Assembly (NCBI GenBank): GCA_030039525.1 | Contig: JASHVI010000198.1 | Coordinates: forward strand, 1 to 5,610 | Length of the DNA stretch: 5,610 bases | DNA from: Thermoplasmata archaeon | GTDB taxonomy: Archaea > Thermoplasmatota > Thermoplasmata > Lutacidiplasmatales > UBA184 | Reading direction: 5' to 3' | In this document: piece by piece, positions 1-5,610 of the stretch | Numbering within the stretch: the first letter of the stretch is position 1 | Layout of the letters: each line of letters begins with the position of its first letter | Translations under genes and position numbers: made by a program | The notes under the pieces: generated by a model | What the model was told of the DNA's origin: nothing | Database searches by the model: none | The model's input: the letters and a program-made list of their open reading frames with translations, nothing else

Positions 1-573
1 GTCTCGAGCTCCGGGGAGGTCTCCCCGCTCTTCGTCTACGCCCTGAAGGAGCTCGCGCCGAACGCCGAGTCGCTCCTCGGCCTCACGGTCGAGTACCGGC
101 TCAGCGACACCGGCATCCAGCAGCTCCGCAAGACGGCCATTCGGATGGCCGTCCTCCAGATGCTCGAGGAGAACTCCGAGCGGACCTTCGACGCCATGGT
201 CGACTGGGTTCAGTCGCAGGTCGCCCCCGGGGCGCTCGACGACGCGACCGATCAGGCGATCCGCGAGGCGACCAGCCTCTGGCTCGCGGAGGAGCACCAC
301 TCGCTCCCCGCCTTCGCCCCCGTCGGCGACGGGAAGCGCCACCACGAGCTTCGGGTCACCGGCGCCCGGGACTGGGAGCCGTTCCCCCGGGGACCGAGCG
401 GGACCTTCCAGTACCGGTTCGACAACACGAAGACCCTCGACCTCCGCCAGACCCCGAAGGAGGTCAAGGAGGCGCTTCGGGTGCAGGGATTCCGCACCCC
501 GACCGCGACCTCCTTCGGCGGATTCTACTATTCGCTGCGCCAGCGGGCCGGCCTGCCCCCCCACAAGGCGTAG
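1..573 (+). CDS. Unrecognised protein, 3' part (5' end outside window)
   Basis: The frame is open from base 1 to the TAG at 571-573, giving 190 visible residues, so the gene starts upstream of the window. An internal ATG at 145 is not a convincing start: the 48 codons before it are open, have the same GC-rich codon use and read as helical protein, and no ribosome site or promoter stands in front of it. I do not recognise the family. The protein is soluble, with no membrane segment or signal visible. Visible residues about 6-110 are mostly helix-forming and acidic. A middle stretch (about 110-145) is rich in Arg, Gly, Pro and aromatics. The C-terminal 40 residues (Q150 to A190) contain a TPKEVKEAL helix followed by a turn and an FYYSLRQRAG helix, which resembles a small winged-helix or helix-turn-helix fold. 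That fold reading is a guess from pattern only. Its codon use matches its neighbours. Confidence 0.75.
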   Translation, partial: VSSSGEVSPLFVYALKELAPNAESLLGLTVEYRLSDTGIQQLRKTAIRMAVLQMLEENSERTFDAMVDWVQSQVAPGALDDATDQAIREATSLWLAEEHHSLPAFAPVGDGKRHHELRVTGARDWEPFPRGPSGTFQYRFDNTKTLDLRQTPKEVKEALRVQGFRTPTATSFGGFYYSLRQRAGLPPHKA

Positions 574-578
574 CGGGG

Positions 579-605
579 CGCCGACTCCGCGGGCGACCGT
601 CGGCG
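579..605. repeat. Short inverted repeat after the first gene
   Basis: CGCCGAC (579-585) is repeated in inverted form as GTCGGCG (599-605), giving a perfect 7-bp stem with a 13-nt loop. It begins 5 nt after the stop at 573 and ends 5 nt before the TATA-like box at 611. No T-tract follows, so it is not a standard intrinsic terminator. It could be an RNA 3' end structure, an operator beside the promoter, or chance in GC-rich DNA. Confidence 0.2.
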
Positions 606-610
606 GCGGC

Positions 611-617
611 TAAATAG
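611..617 (+). promoter_or_regulatory. TATA-like box of the HAD phosphatase gene
   Basis: TAAATAG is the only AT-rich stretch in an otherwise GC-saturated gap. It lies 24-30 nt upstream of the GTG at 641, so an archaeal start site 25-27 nt downstream of its centre would fall at or within a few bases of the GTG. There is no Shine-Dalgarno sequence before the GTG; the bases just upstream are a C-run. The combination fits a leaderless transcript. No clear purine-rich BRE is visible just upstream. Confidence 0.55.
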
Positions 618-640
618 CCCGTTCCGTAGCGCCCCCTCCC

Positions 641-1396
641 GTGCCGACCCCGCCGTCGCTCAAGGTCCTGCTCGACTTCGACGGCACGCTCGTCGGCCCG
701 AACGTGGCGATCCTCCTGGTCGAGGAGTTCTGCCCGAACGGCAAGGAGCTCGCGCACCAGGTCGACGAAGAGCTCCACGCGGGCAAGATCACCCTCCGGG
801 AGGCCTGGGCCCGCCAGGCGGCGCTGCTGCCGCCGGACCGGATCCCCGAGATGGCCGCCTGGGCCGTCCGGAACGCGCCGCTGCGGCCGGGAGCGGGCGA
901 GCTCGTCGCGCTGCTCAAGCGGCACCGCGTCCCGACGATGATCGTCTCCGGGGGGCTCGACTTCTACATCCACCCGGTCCTCGAGAACGCGGCGATCGAC
1001 TTCCCGGTGCTCTGCGACGGGATGGAGCGCACCCCGGAGGGGCGCCTCCGCGTGACCCACCCGCACGGCCACCCGACCTGCCGGCTCTGCGGGATCTGCA
1101 AGGCGCAGATCACGAAGGGGGCCGCGGCCGACGGGGTGCGGACCGTCTTCGTGGGCGACGGGAGCACGGACCGGTACGCCGCCGAGGTCGCCGACCTGGT
1201 CTTCGCCCGCCGACGGCTCAAGGGCTACTGCGAGGCCGCCGGCATCCCCTTCTACGAGTTCGAGGAGTTCGGCCCGGTGACGGCCCAGCTCCGACGCTGG
1301 CTCGAGGCCGCGGAGCCCCTGCCCGCCCCGCGGCGGCTCGGCCTCGCCTCGTCGGCCTGCCCGATCTCGCAGGCGCTCTCCGCCGGGGCCCGCTAG
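641..1396 (+). CDS. MtnX-like HAD-superfamily (subfamily IB) phosphatase
   Basis: This 251-residue cytoplasmic protein is predicted to be a Mg-dependent phosphohydrolase acting on a small phosphorylated metabolite. All four HAD motifs are present. Motif I is DFDGTL at 12-17, with nucleophile D12 and acid/base D14. Motif II is SGG at 103-105. The motif III lysine is K154. Motif IV is GDGSTD at 172-177. The helical insert between motifs I and II gives the C1-cap layout of the phosphoserine phosphatase/MtnX group. K154 sits in a C147-x2-C150-x2-C153-K segment like the CGxCK signature of MtnX-like proteins, and the end of the core (FAR followed by GYCEAAGIPFYEFEEF) also fits that group. MtnX proper is 2-hydroxy-3-keto-5-methylthiopentenyl-1-phosphate phosphatase of methionine salvage, but the substrate here is unproven and no salvage gene is in view. 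The last 26 residues or so are a low-complexity tail beyond the usual core. GTG 641 is chosen because it precedes motif I by 11 residues and is placed correctly for the TATA-like box. The stop overlaps that of the convergent gene. Confidence 0.88.
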   Translation: MPTPPSLKVLLDFDGTLVGPNVAILLVEEFCPNGKELAHQVDEELHAGKITLREAWARQAALLPPDRIPEMAAWAVRNAPLRPGAGELVALLKRHRVPTMIVSGGLDFYIHPVLENAAIDFPVLCDGMERTPEGRLRVTHPHGHPTCRLCGICKAQITKGAAADGVRTVFVGDGSTDRYAAEVADLVFARRRLKGYCEAAGIPFYEFEEFGPVTAQLRRWLEAAEPLPAPRRLGLASSACPISQALSAGAR

Positions 1397-2649
1397 ACCG
1401 GGCTCGCGGCGTAGAGCGGGATGTCGATCTCGCCGTCGAACTCCCACAGCCCGTCGATCGCGAGCTCGTACTGCCCGTTCCCCGAGGCCGGCAGGGCCAC
1501 CGAGAAGAGGTCCCCGGCGAGGAGCGGGTTCGAGCAGTCGAGGGGGAAGACCGCCTCCGCGTCCATCGCCGCGGTGCAGTCGACCCCGCCCGTGCTGTCG
1601 AGGATCGCGAGCGTCGCGTGGGCGGGGATCGGGGCGTCGCCGACCGGGTGGAGCGCCGCCGAGAGGTTCGACGGGGTGAGCCCGCAGCAGACGGCCGCGA
1701 CGCTGGTGTTGACGTAGAGGGTCTCCCCGGAGGCGCTCGCGACGGGATGGTTGAAGGTGAGGTCCTCGCCGAGCGGGTACGGCAGCGGGACCTCGCTCCC
1801 GGCCGGGCAGCTGATCACCGAGGAGTTGGTGGCCTCGAGCGCGCCGGTCCGCGCGTCCAGCCAGATCGTCCAGAGCTCCGCGTACCCGTCGTACGATCCC
1901 GCCATCGAGGCCGGACCGCATCCGTTGAAGGTGACGTTCCAGGCATCGGCGAGGAGGCCGCCGGCGCCGGGCTCGAGCAGGGGCTCGAGGGCGTAGCTGA
2001 TCGATGCGTCCGGGTAGGAGGCGAGGAACGACTCGCCGCCGAGCGAGAGCGCGGCCGCGCCCGCCCCCGTGCTGTCGAGGAGCGCCTCGGGCACGGCGAC
2101 CGCCCCCGAGAAGGCCGCCGGGCAGTCGGGCGGGGAGAGGTCGAGGAGCCCGAGGGTAGAGGCGTTGCCGTCGTCGACCGCGACGCGCAGCCCACCCCCG
2201 GCCGTCGAGGCGAAGTCGTAGGTCCACAGCGGCGCGCGGCCGAAGCCGTCGACGACGCTGAGCCCCGGGAACGCGACCGAGGAGCGCGAGGGGTACGGCT
2301 GCGGGATCAGCGGGCATCCCGAGGCGCCCGAGTCGTCCAGCGGGACGGAGACCGGGACCGGGCTCGTGATCGCCTCGCCCCCGACGAGCACCCACGGGCC
2401 ACCGCTGACGTTGGCGGCCCAGCTCTCCGCGACGACCCGGTCCTGGGAGAAGCTCGCGTTGGCGAGGTCCGTCTCCGGGAGCCCCGGGTTCGCCGCGCTC
2501 GGGCTGCGGGCGTGGAGGAACGGCGGGACGAAGACCGTCGCGAGGAAGAGCACGAGGCCGACACACGCCGCCGCGGCCATGAGGGCGAGGCGAGCGTAGA
2601 ACCGGCGACGGCGGCGGGCGGGAAGCTCCGGCGGGGGAGCGGCTCCCAT
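1393..2649 (-). CDS. Single-pass membrane-anchored, sequon-rich extracytoplasmic protein
   Basis: From the ATG at 2649 this is a 418-residue protein of no family I recognise. Residues 1-18 are short and basic (five Arg at 12-16). Residues about 19-45 form one strongly hydrophobic segment, and everything after that is non-membrane. The Arg cluster before the segment predicts the N-terminus inside and a roughly 370-residue domain outside. No lipobox is convincing; C29 lies within the hydrophobic segment. The outer domain has seven N-x-S/T sequons (N64, N80, N162, N238, N275, N314, N328) and eight cysteines (112, 176, 244, 281, 321, 322, 358, 372), an even number that would suit disulfides. It is rich in Gly, Ala, Ser, Pro and Asp, poor in Lys, and looks beta-rich. 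The same frame stays open upstream to 2958, but that stretch would overlap the opposing gene and reads as shadow. An in-frame GTG at 2673 is too close to the TATA-like box at 2676-2683, whereas ATG 2649 is well placed. It is divergent from the glycosyltransferase-like gene, so it may be a surface glycoprotein, but binding or enzyme activity cannot be assigned. Confidence 0.82.
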   Translation of the reverse strand: MGAAPPPELPARRRRRFYARLALMAAAACVGLVLFLATVFVPPFLHARSPSAANPGLPETDLANASFSQDRVVAESWAANVSGGPWVLVGGEAITSPVPVSVPLDDSGASGCPLIPQPYPSRSSVAFPGLSVVDGFGRAPLWTYDFASTAGGGLRVAVDDGNASTLGLLDLSPPDCPAAFSGAVAVPEALLDSTGAGAAALSLGGESFLASYPDASISYALEPLLEPGAGGLLADAWNVTFNGCGPASMAGSYDGYAELWTIWLDARTGALEATNSSVISCPAGSEVPLPYPLGEDLTFNHPVASASGETLYVNTSVAAVCCGLTPSNLSAALHPVGDAPIPAHATLAILDSTGGVDCTAAMDAEAVFPLDCSNPLLAGDLFSVALPASGNGQYELAIDGLWEFDGEIDIPLYAASPV

Positions 2650-2675
2650 GGGGCCGCCGGGGGAGCGGCGCACGT

Positions 2676-2683
2676 GAGATAAC
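2676..2683 (-). promoter_or_regulatory. TATA-like box of the anchored-protein gene
   Basis: Read on the minus strand the bases are GTTATCTC, an AT-rich island in GC-rich surroundings. Its centre is about 30 nt before the ATG at 2649, placing an archaeal start site within about 0-5 nt of that ATG. No Shine-Dalgarno sequence lies between box and ATG. This supports leaderless or near-leaderless expression and the choice of ATG 2649 over the upstream in-frame GTG at 2673. Confidence 0.4.
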
Positions 2684-2707
2684 CCCGTCGGAAAGCTCGC
2701 GCCCCGA

Positions 2708-2729
2708 CGGCCGCTCGGAGAGGCGGCCG
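2708..2729. repeat. GC-rich inverted repeat in the divergent promoter region
   Basis: CGGCCGC (2708-2714) and GCGGCCG (2723-2729) form a perfect 7-bp stem around an 8-nt loop. Three more G-C pairs (2703-2705 with 2730-2732) are possible across a 2-nt bulge. It lies about 25 bp upstream of the minus-strand TATA-like box and about 60 bp before the plus-strand start, so it could be a shared operator. In DNA of this composition, chance is also a fair explanation. Confidence 0.25.
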
Positions 2730-2779
2730 GGGAACGGGCGCCTCCGCCGGGGAAGCGTTCATCAGGGGCGCGGTCGTCC

Positions 2780-2785
2780 GGAGGG
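2780..2785 (+). promoter_or_regulatory. Shine-Dalgarno-like site deciding a TTG start
   Basis: GGAGGG ends 6 nt before the TTG at 2792, a normal ribosome-binding spacing. It supports this rare start codon over the in-frame GTG at 2885, which would remove the Pro/Ser-rich N-terminal tail but leave the first membrane segment intact. No other start codon exists in frame in the few dozen bases upstream of 2792. Confidence 0.5.
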
Positions 2786-2791
2786 TCCGAG

Positions 2792-5074
2792 TTGACGGAC
2801 TCCACGCTCCCGAGCCCCCCGACGTCGTCCCCGAGTCCCCTCCCCCCGGCGGGAGTCCGGGGCGTCGGGCGGAGGCTGGCGGCCGTGCTGCGCGACCACC
2901 CCGAGGTGGCGGTGCTGCCCCTCATCGTGGTCGGAGCGTTCCTCCTGCGGTACCTCACGCTCCTGCAGGTGGCCTATCCCCCGAGCGGCGACGCCGCGGG
3001 GGACCTCGTCTGGCTGCAGACCTATCTCGGCCACCCGCTCCCGGGGTACGGCCTCGTGGAGGCCCCGCCGCCGGTCTACATCTTCCTCGTGGTGCTGCCG
3101 GCCACGCAGTGGCTCGGGATCTTCGCCGGCATCCAGTTCAACATGGCCGCGATCCCGGCGCTGACCGCCGTCCCGACCTACTTCCTCCTTCGGGAGCTGG
3201 ACTGCGGTAAGGTCGCGGCGCTCGGCGGCGCGGCGGTGATGGCCACCTCCGCCGACTTCAGCGCGATGGTCGCCTGGAACTCCGCCTTCAACGCCACCGG
3301 GATCCTGTTCCTTCTCGGATTCCTGGCGCTCATGCTCCACGGGCTCCGGCGGCCGAGCACCGGGACGATCGTGGCGGCCGGGCTCCTCTTCGCGCTGGTC
3401 GCCGGCACGCACGTCGTCACCTTCTTCTACGCCCTCGCGGCGATCGGCGCCTTCGGGATCGAGCTCCTCCTGCTCGAGCGCCGCCGCGCCCGGGCCCCCC
3501 TCGTCTTCCTGGTGGAGTCGGTCGTGGTCGGGGCGGTCTTCCTCATTCCCTTCGCGCCGAACTACTACGACGACTTCCTGGTCACCGCGAACGTCGGCCC
3601 GCCGTCGGGGTCCAGCGGGATCCTCGAGCTGCTGTTCTCCTACTCTCAGGCGTTCACGCTCCCGTGGGGCTCGAACGTCCCCGTCTCGACGCCGGACCTC
3701 CTGGGGGCGATCGTCCTCCTCGACGTCCTCCTCACGATGGGGGCGCTCTTCTGGCTCTGGCGTCGCCCGGAGTGCGCCCTCGCCGCCCGGTTCACCTCCG
3801 CCCTCTTCTTCGCGGCGATCTTCCTCGCCGTCCTCGACCCGGGCAACGCGATCCGGGCGATCTATTTCCTGCCGCTGAGCTACGTCCCGGCGGTCGCGGT
3901 CCTCGCGAGCCGCTGGGGGACCCGGCCCGCCGGAACCCCCCGACCGGCCGCCCGCGTCCTTCCGAGCCGTCCCCGATGGAGGCTCGACCCTGCTCCCCGG
4001 CGGTCGGAGCTCGTCGTGCTGGGCGGCGCGTTCGTCGTCGCGAACGCGATCGTCTCGCAGCAGACGCTCCTCCAGGCGGAGCAGTTCTACCTCCTCCTCT
4101 CCCCGACCAAGCTCGCGACCCTCAACTGGATCTCCGAGCACACGCCCGGCGACGCCGTGTTCTACGACGGCGCCGACCTGCAGACCTGGCTGCCGGGGTA
4201 CGCCCATCGGCTCTCGTACGCCCCGGACCCGCTGAACTCCCGGATCACCTCCATCTCCTACTCCCGGGCCCTCGACGCGAACCTGATCGACCTCGGGGGC
4301 TACGTCGCGGGCGACGCCCAGCTGTACGTCACGTCCAACGCCCCCGGCGTGTACAACACCCCCGGGATCCTGCTGAGGACGAGCGACTTCAGCATGCCGA
4401 TCTGGCTCGGCGAGGCCGACGAGACCTGGGTCACGGTGCAATCGCCGTCCGGTCCGGCCCGGGTGCTGCTCTCGTACGGGCAGGGCGTGAACGTCACCGG
4501 GGGCGTGCTGGCGAACGGGACGGCGGAGATGACGACGCAGCTGCTCTTCCCCTCCGAGGGCCTCACGCTGTTCGAGACGCTCGCGGTCGCCGGCAACACC
4601 GTATCGGTCGGCTTCTCCTCGCCGAACGGTACGGTGACCTCGGTCAACATGTACCTCCGGACGCCCCCCTCCGGCTACTACTACGACTATCCGTCGTTCC
4701 CGTCGGGGTCGACCACCGGGGCCCTCCGGCAGAGCCTCGCGGTGCCGGACTTCGGGACCGTCGGGGTGGTCAGCACGGGGCCGAACTTCGTCGCCGTCAC
4801 GCAGACCGAGTCGACGGGGTGGAGCTCGCTGAACCTCACCGTGACCGACGGCTGGAGCCTCACGATCTCCGGCTGGACCGGCGGCGGGACCGGCCCGGGG
4901 TTCTTTGACGCCACCTTCCCGCTGGCCCAGGAGCTCGGCATCGGCTACTTCGTCGTCTCGGAGGCCTCGGACTACCCGCTGTTCGAGAGGCTCTTCGCCC
5001 TGGCGACCCAGGGGTACCTCGACCTGCCGATCGTCTTCCTCGCCGGATCGATCGCCGTCTTCCAGCTCTCGTGA
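2792..5074 (+). CDS. GT-C-fold (ArnT/PMT_2-like) membrane glycosyltransferase, putative
   Basis: This 760-residue polytopic protein probably transfers a sugar from a lipid-phosphate donor on the outer face of the membrane; the acceptor is unknown. After a Pro/Ser-rich cytoplasmic tail (1-35), TM1 is at about 39-58. The first outer loop carries G66-D67-x3-D71, and E90-x-P-P-P-V-Y96 leads into TM2, matching the order Asp-loop then (E/K)-PP-x-x-Y seen in ArnT/PMT_2 enzymes, where the loop Asp is catalytic. Further hydrophobic segments are near 117-134, 141-155, 168-185, 193-212, 214-229, 237-254, 303-323, 333-349, 354-373 and 405-423. H207 (GTHVVT) is a typical buried polar site. An Arg/Pro-rich loop (374-404) precedes the last of these. 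Residues 424-735 form a large outer domain that begins with a LNWISEHTPGDAVFYDG segment of the kind found in archaeal GT-C proteins, then becomes beta-rich. It has sequons at N567, N575, N612 and N681 and a tyrosine cluster at 629-633. A final hydrophobic segment (about 742-758) ends the protein. The start is TTG with GGAGGG upstream. The stop overlaps the next gene's GTG. An uncharacterised non-enzymatic membrane protein is the main alternative. Confidence 0.75.
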   Translation: MTDSTLPSPPTSSPSPLPPAGVRGVGRRLAAVLRDHPEVAVLPLIVVGAFLLRYLTLLQVAYPPSGDAAGDLVWLQTYLGHPLPGYGLVEAPPPVYIFLVVLPATQWLGIFAGIQFNMAAIPALTAVPTYFLLRELDCGKVAALGGAAVMATSADFSAMVAWNSAFNATGILFLLGFLALMLHGLRRPSTGTIVAAGLLFALVAGTHVVTFFYALAAIGAFGIELLLLERRRARAPLVFLVESVVVGAVFLIPFAPNYYDDFLVTANVGPPSGSSGILELLFSYSQAFTLPWGSNVPVSTPDLLGAIVLLDVLLTMGALFWLWRRPECALAARFTSALFFAAIFLAVLDPGNAIRAIYFLPLSYVPAVAVLASRWGTRPAGTPRPAARVLPSRPRWRLDPAPRRSELVVLGGAFVVANAIVSQQTLLQAEQFYLLLSPTKLATLNWISEHTPGDAVFYDGADLQTWLPGYAHRLSYAPDPLNSRITSISYSRALDANLIDLGGYVAGDAQLYVTSNAPGVYNTPGILLRTSDFSMPIWLGEADETWVTVQSPSGPARVLLSYGQGVNVTGGVLANGTAEMTTQLLFPSEGLTLFETLAVAGNTVSVGFSSPNGTVTSVNMYLRTPPSGYYYDYPSFPSGSTTGALRQSLAVPDFGTVGVVSTGPNFVAVTQTESTGWSSLNLTVTDGWSLTISGWTGGGTGPGFFDATFPLAQELGIGYFVVSEASDYPLFERLFALATQGYLDLPIVFLAGSIAVFQLS

Positions 5075-5610
5075 GCGAGCTGAACCCCGGGGGGAGCGTC
5101 CCGCCGGGCTCCGACAACCTCGAGGAGGCCGTGGCCCGCTACCGGGGCTCCGGGAGCCACTGGCGGCGGTACGAGCTCGCCGGGCAGCGCCTTGAGGGCC
5201 GCGACCTCCTCGACCTCGGCTGCGGGCACGGGCTGGGCGCCGCCATCGTCGGGGACGCCGACGTGCGGTACGTGGGGGTCGATCCCGACGCCGAGGCGAT
5301 CGCGTGGGCCCGGCGCGTGGTCATGCCGGAACGGCCCCGGAGCCGCTTCCTCTCGGTGGACGAGGTCGCGATCGCGCTGGGCGACCGGCGCTTCGGCCTG
5401 GTGACCTGCTTCGAGGTCCTCGAGCACACCGAGCAGCCGGAGGAGCTCCTCCGCTCCGCGATGGAGCGGCTCGCCGAGGGAGGCGCGCTCCTCCTCTCGA
5501 CGCCGAACGGTGCGGTCTCGGAGGGGGACCCGCGGCGCTACCGGTCGCCGTTCCACCTTCGGGAGTACACGGTCGACGAGGTCGACCGGATGGTCCGGCG
5601 CGCGGGCGGG
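5071..5610 (+). CDS. Class I SAM-dependent methyltransferase, 5' part (3' end outside window)
   Basis: The frame opens with GTG at 5071 and has no stop through the last base, giving 180 visible residues. The first 43 residues are a polar lead-in. The Rossmann SAM-binding core follows: motif I DLGCGHGLG at 48-56, the acidic end of strand 2 at GVDPD 69-73, FEVLEH at 114-119 after strand 4, and GGALLLSTPN at 137-146. This is the pattern of the Methyltransf_11/23 families (UbiG-like small-molecule, lipid or sugar methyltransferases). The segment YRSPFHLREYTVDEV (157-171) is common in methyltransferases of surface-polysaccharide loci. The catalytic-side and acceptor residues near the C-terminus are not in view. 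GTG overlaps the TGA of the upstream glycosyltransferase-like gene (GTGA, 5071-5074), which predicts translational coupling. A role in methylating a glycan or lipid made by its neighbour is inference; the substrate is unknown. Confidence 0.9.
   Translation, partial: MSELNPGGSVPPGSDNLEEAVARYRGSGSHWRRYELAGQRLEGRDLLDLGCGHGLGAAIVGDADVRYVGVDPDAEAIAWARRVVMPERPRSRFLSVDEVAIALGDRRFGLVTCFEVLEHTEQPEELLRSAMERLAEGGALLLSTPNGAVSEGDPRRYRSPFHLREYTVDEVDRMVRRAGG

Larger units (their letters stand above)
2650..2791. other. Divergent intergenic region with promoters of two membrane-protein genes
   Basis: These 142 bp separate the starts of the anchored protein (-) and the glycosyltransferase-like protein (+). 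They hold a minus-strand TATA-like box (2676-2683), a GC-rich hairpin (2708-2729) and a Shine-Dalgarno-like sequence (2780-2785). On the plus strand the only AT-leaning stretch is GTTCATCA at 2757-2764, about 28-35 nt before the TTG. It is a poor TATA candidate, so the plus-strand promoter is not confidently located. Confidence 0.6.

Noticed and set aside
145..573. ATG at 145 as the true start of the first gene
   Set aside because: The frame is open to base 1 with protein-like, codon-typical sequence, and there is no promoter or ribosome site before 145.
579..605. Intrinsic terminator for the first gene
   Set aside because: A stem exists but no T-tract follows, and archaeal termination depends mainly on T-runs, so it is listed only as an inverted repeat.
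464..2566. Very long open frame on the minus strand across the first, HAD and anchored-protein genes (700 codons)
   Set aside because: It is an artefact of GC-rich codon use. The translation is low-complexity Arg/Gly/Pro/Ala without domains, and it conflicts with genes showing clear motifs.
1618..2682. Plus-strand open frame opposite the anchored-protein gene (354 codons)
   Set aside because: The product is almost entirely Arg, Glu, Gly and Ala with no motif. The opposite strand encodes a membrane anchor, sequons and paired cysteines and has its own promoter.
2650..2958. N-terminal extension of the anchored protein by 103 codons to an upstream ATG
   Set aside because: It would overlap the start of the divergent gene and read Arg/Pro/Gly shadow sequence. 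ATG 2649 directly precedes the basic patch and membrane segment and is placed correctly for a TATA-like box.
2762..4441. Long minus-strand open frame opposite the glycosyltransferase-like gene (559 codons)
   Set aside because: The translation is an Arg/Glu/Gly-rich shadow without hydrophobic core patterning, opposite a well-formed membrane protein.
4972..5556. Minus-strand open frame at the right end (194 codons)
   Set aside because: It is antisense to a methyltransferase with all SAM-binding motifs, and its translation has no recognisable fold.
1..5610. RNA genes, CRISPR repeats, insertion sequences or a defence system
   Set aside because: No tRNA-like cloverleaf, spaced direct repeats, transposase motifs or nuclease/helicase signatures were seen on either strand.

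Overview
This is a very GC-rich window whose third codon positions are almost all G or C. It carries five protein-coding genes, and the two at the edges are cut by the window. I read it as archaeal DNA, possibly one of the high-GC lineages related to Thermoplasmata, with moderate confidence. The reasons are AT-rich TATA-like boxes about 25-33 nt upstream of two start codons that lack a Shine-Dalgarno sequence (leaderless-type promoters), and many N-glycosylation sequons in the predicted exported domains. The lineage is an inference. A high-GC bacterium cannot be excluded from the sequence alone.

Layout, left to right. Positions 1-573 (+) hold the 3' part of an unrecognised protein. A short gap (574-640) contains a TATA-like box and leads into a leaderless-type GTG start at 641. 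That gene (641-1396, +) encodes a HAD-superfamily phosphatase of the MtnX-like/phosphoserine-phosphatase-like type. It converges on a minus-strand gene (1393-2649) with both stop codons packed into one CTAG tetranucleotide. The minus-strand gene encodes a single-pass, outward-facing protein rich in sequons and cysteines. A 142-bp divergent intergenic region (2650-2791) carries a minus-strand TATA-like box, a GC-rich hairpin and a Shine-Dalgarno-like GGAGGG. Next comes a 760-residue polytopic membrane protein (2792-5074, +) that looks like a GT-C glycosyltransferase of the ArnT/PMT_2 type with a large C-terminal extracytoplasmic domain. Its stop overlaps, as GTGA, the GTG start of a class I SAM-dependent methyltransferase (5071 to beyond the window end).

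The GT-C-like protein and the methyltransferase are almost certainly one transcriptional and translational unit. Together they suggest a locus for making or decorating a cell-surface glycan or glycolipid. The divergent sequon-rich anchored protein could be a surface glycoprotein, but a link to the glycosyltransferase rests on proximity only. The HAD phosphatase has its own promoter and no visible methionine-salvage partner here. I found no RNA genes, insertion sequences, CRISPR arrays or clear repeats, and nothing that amounts to a new defence or mobile system.
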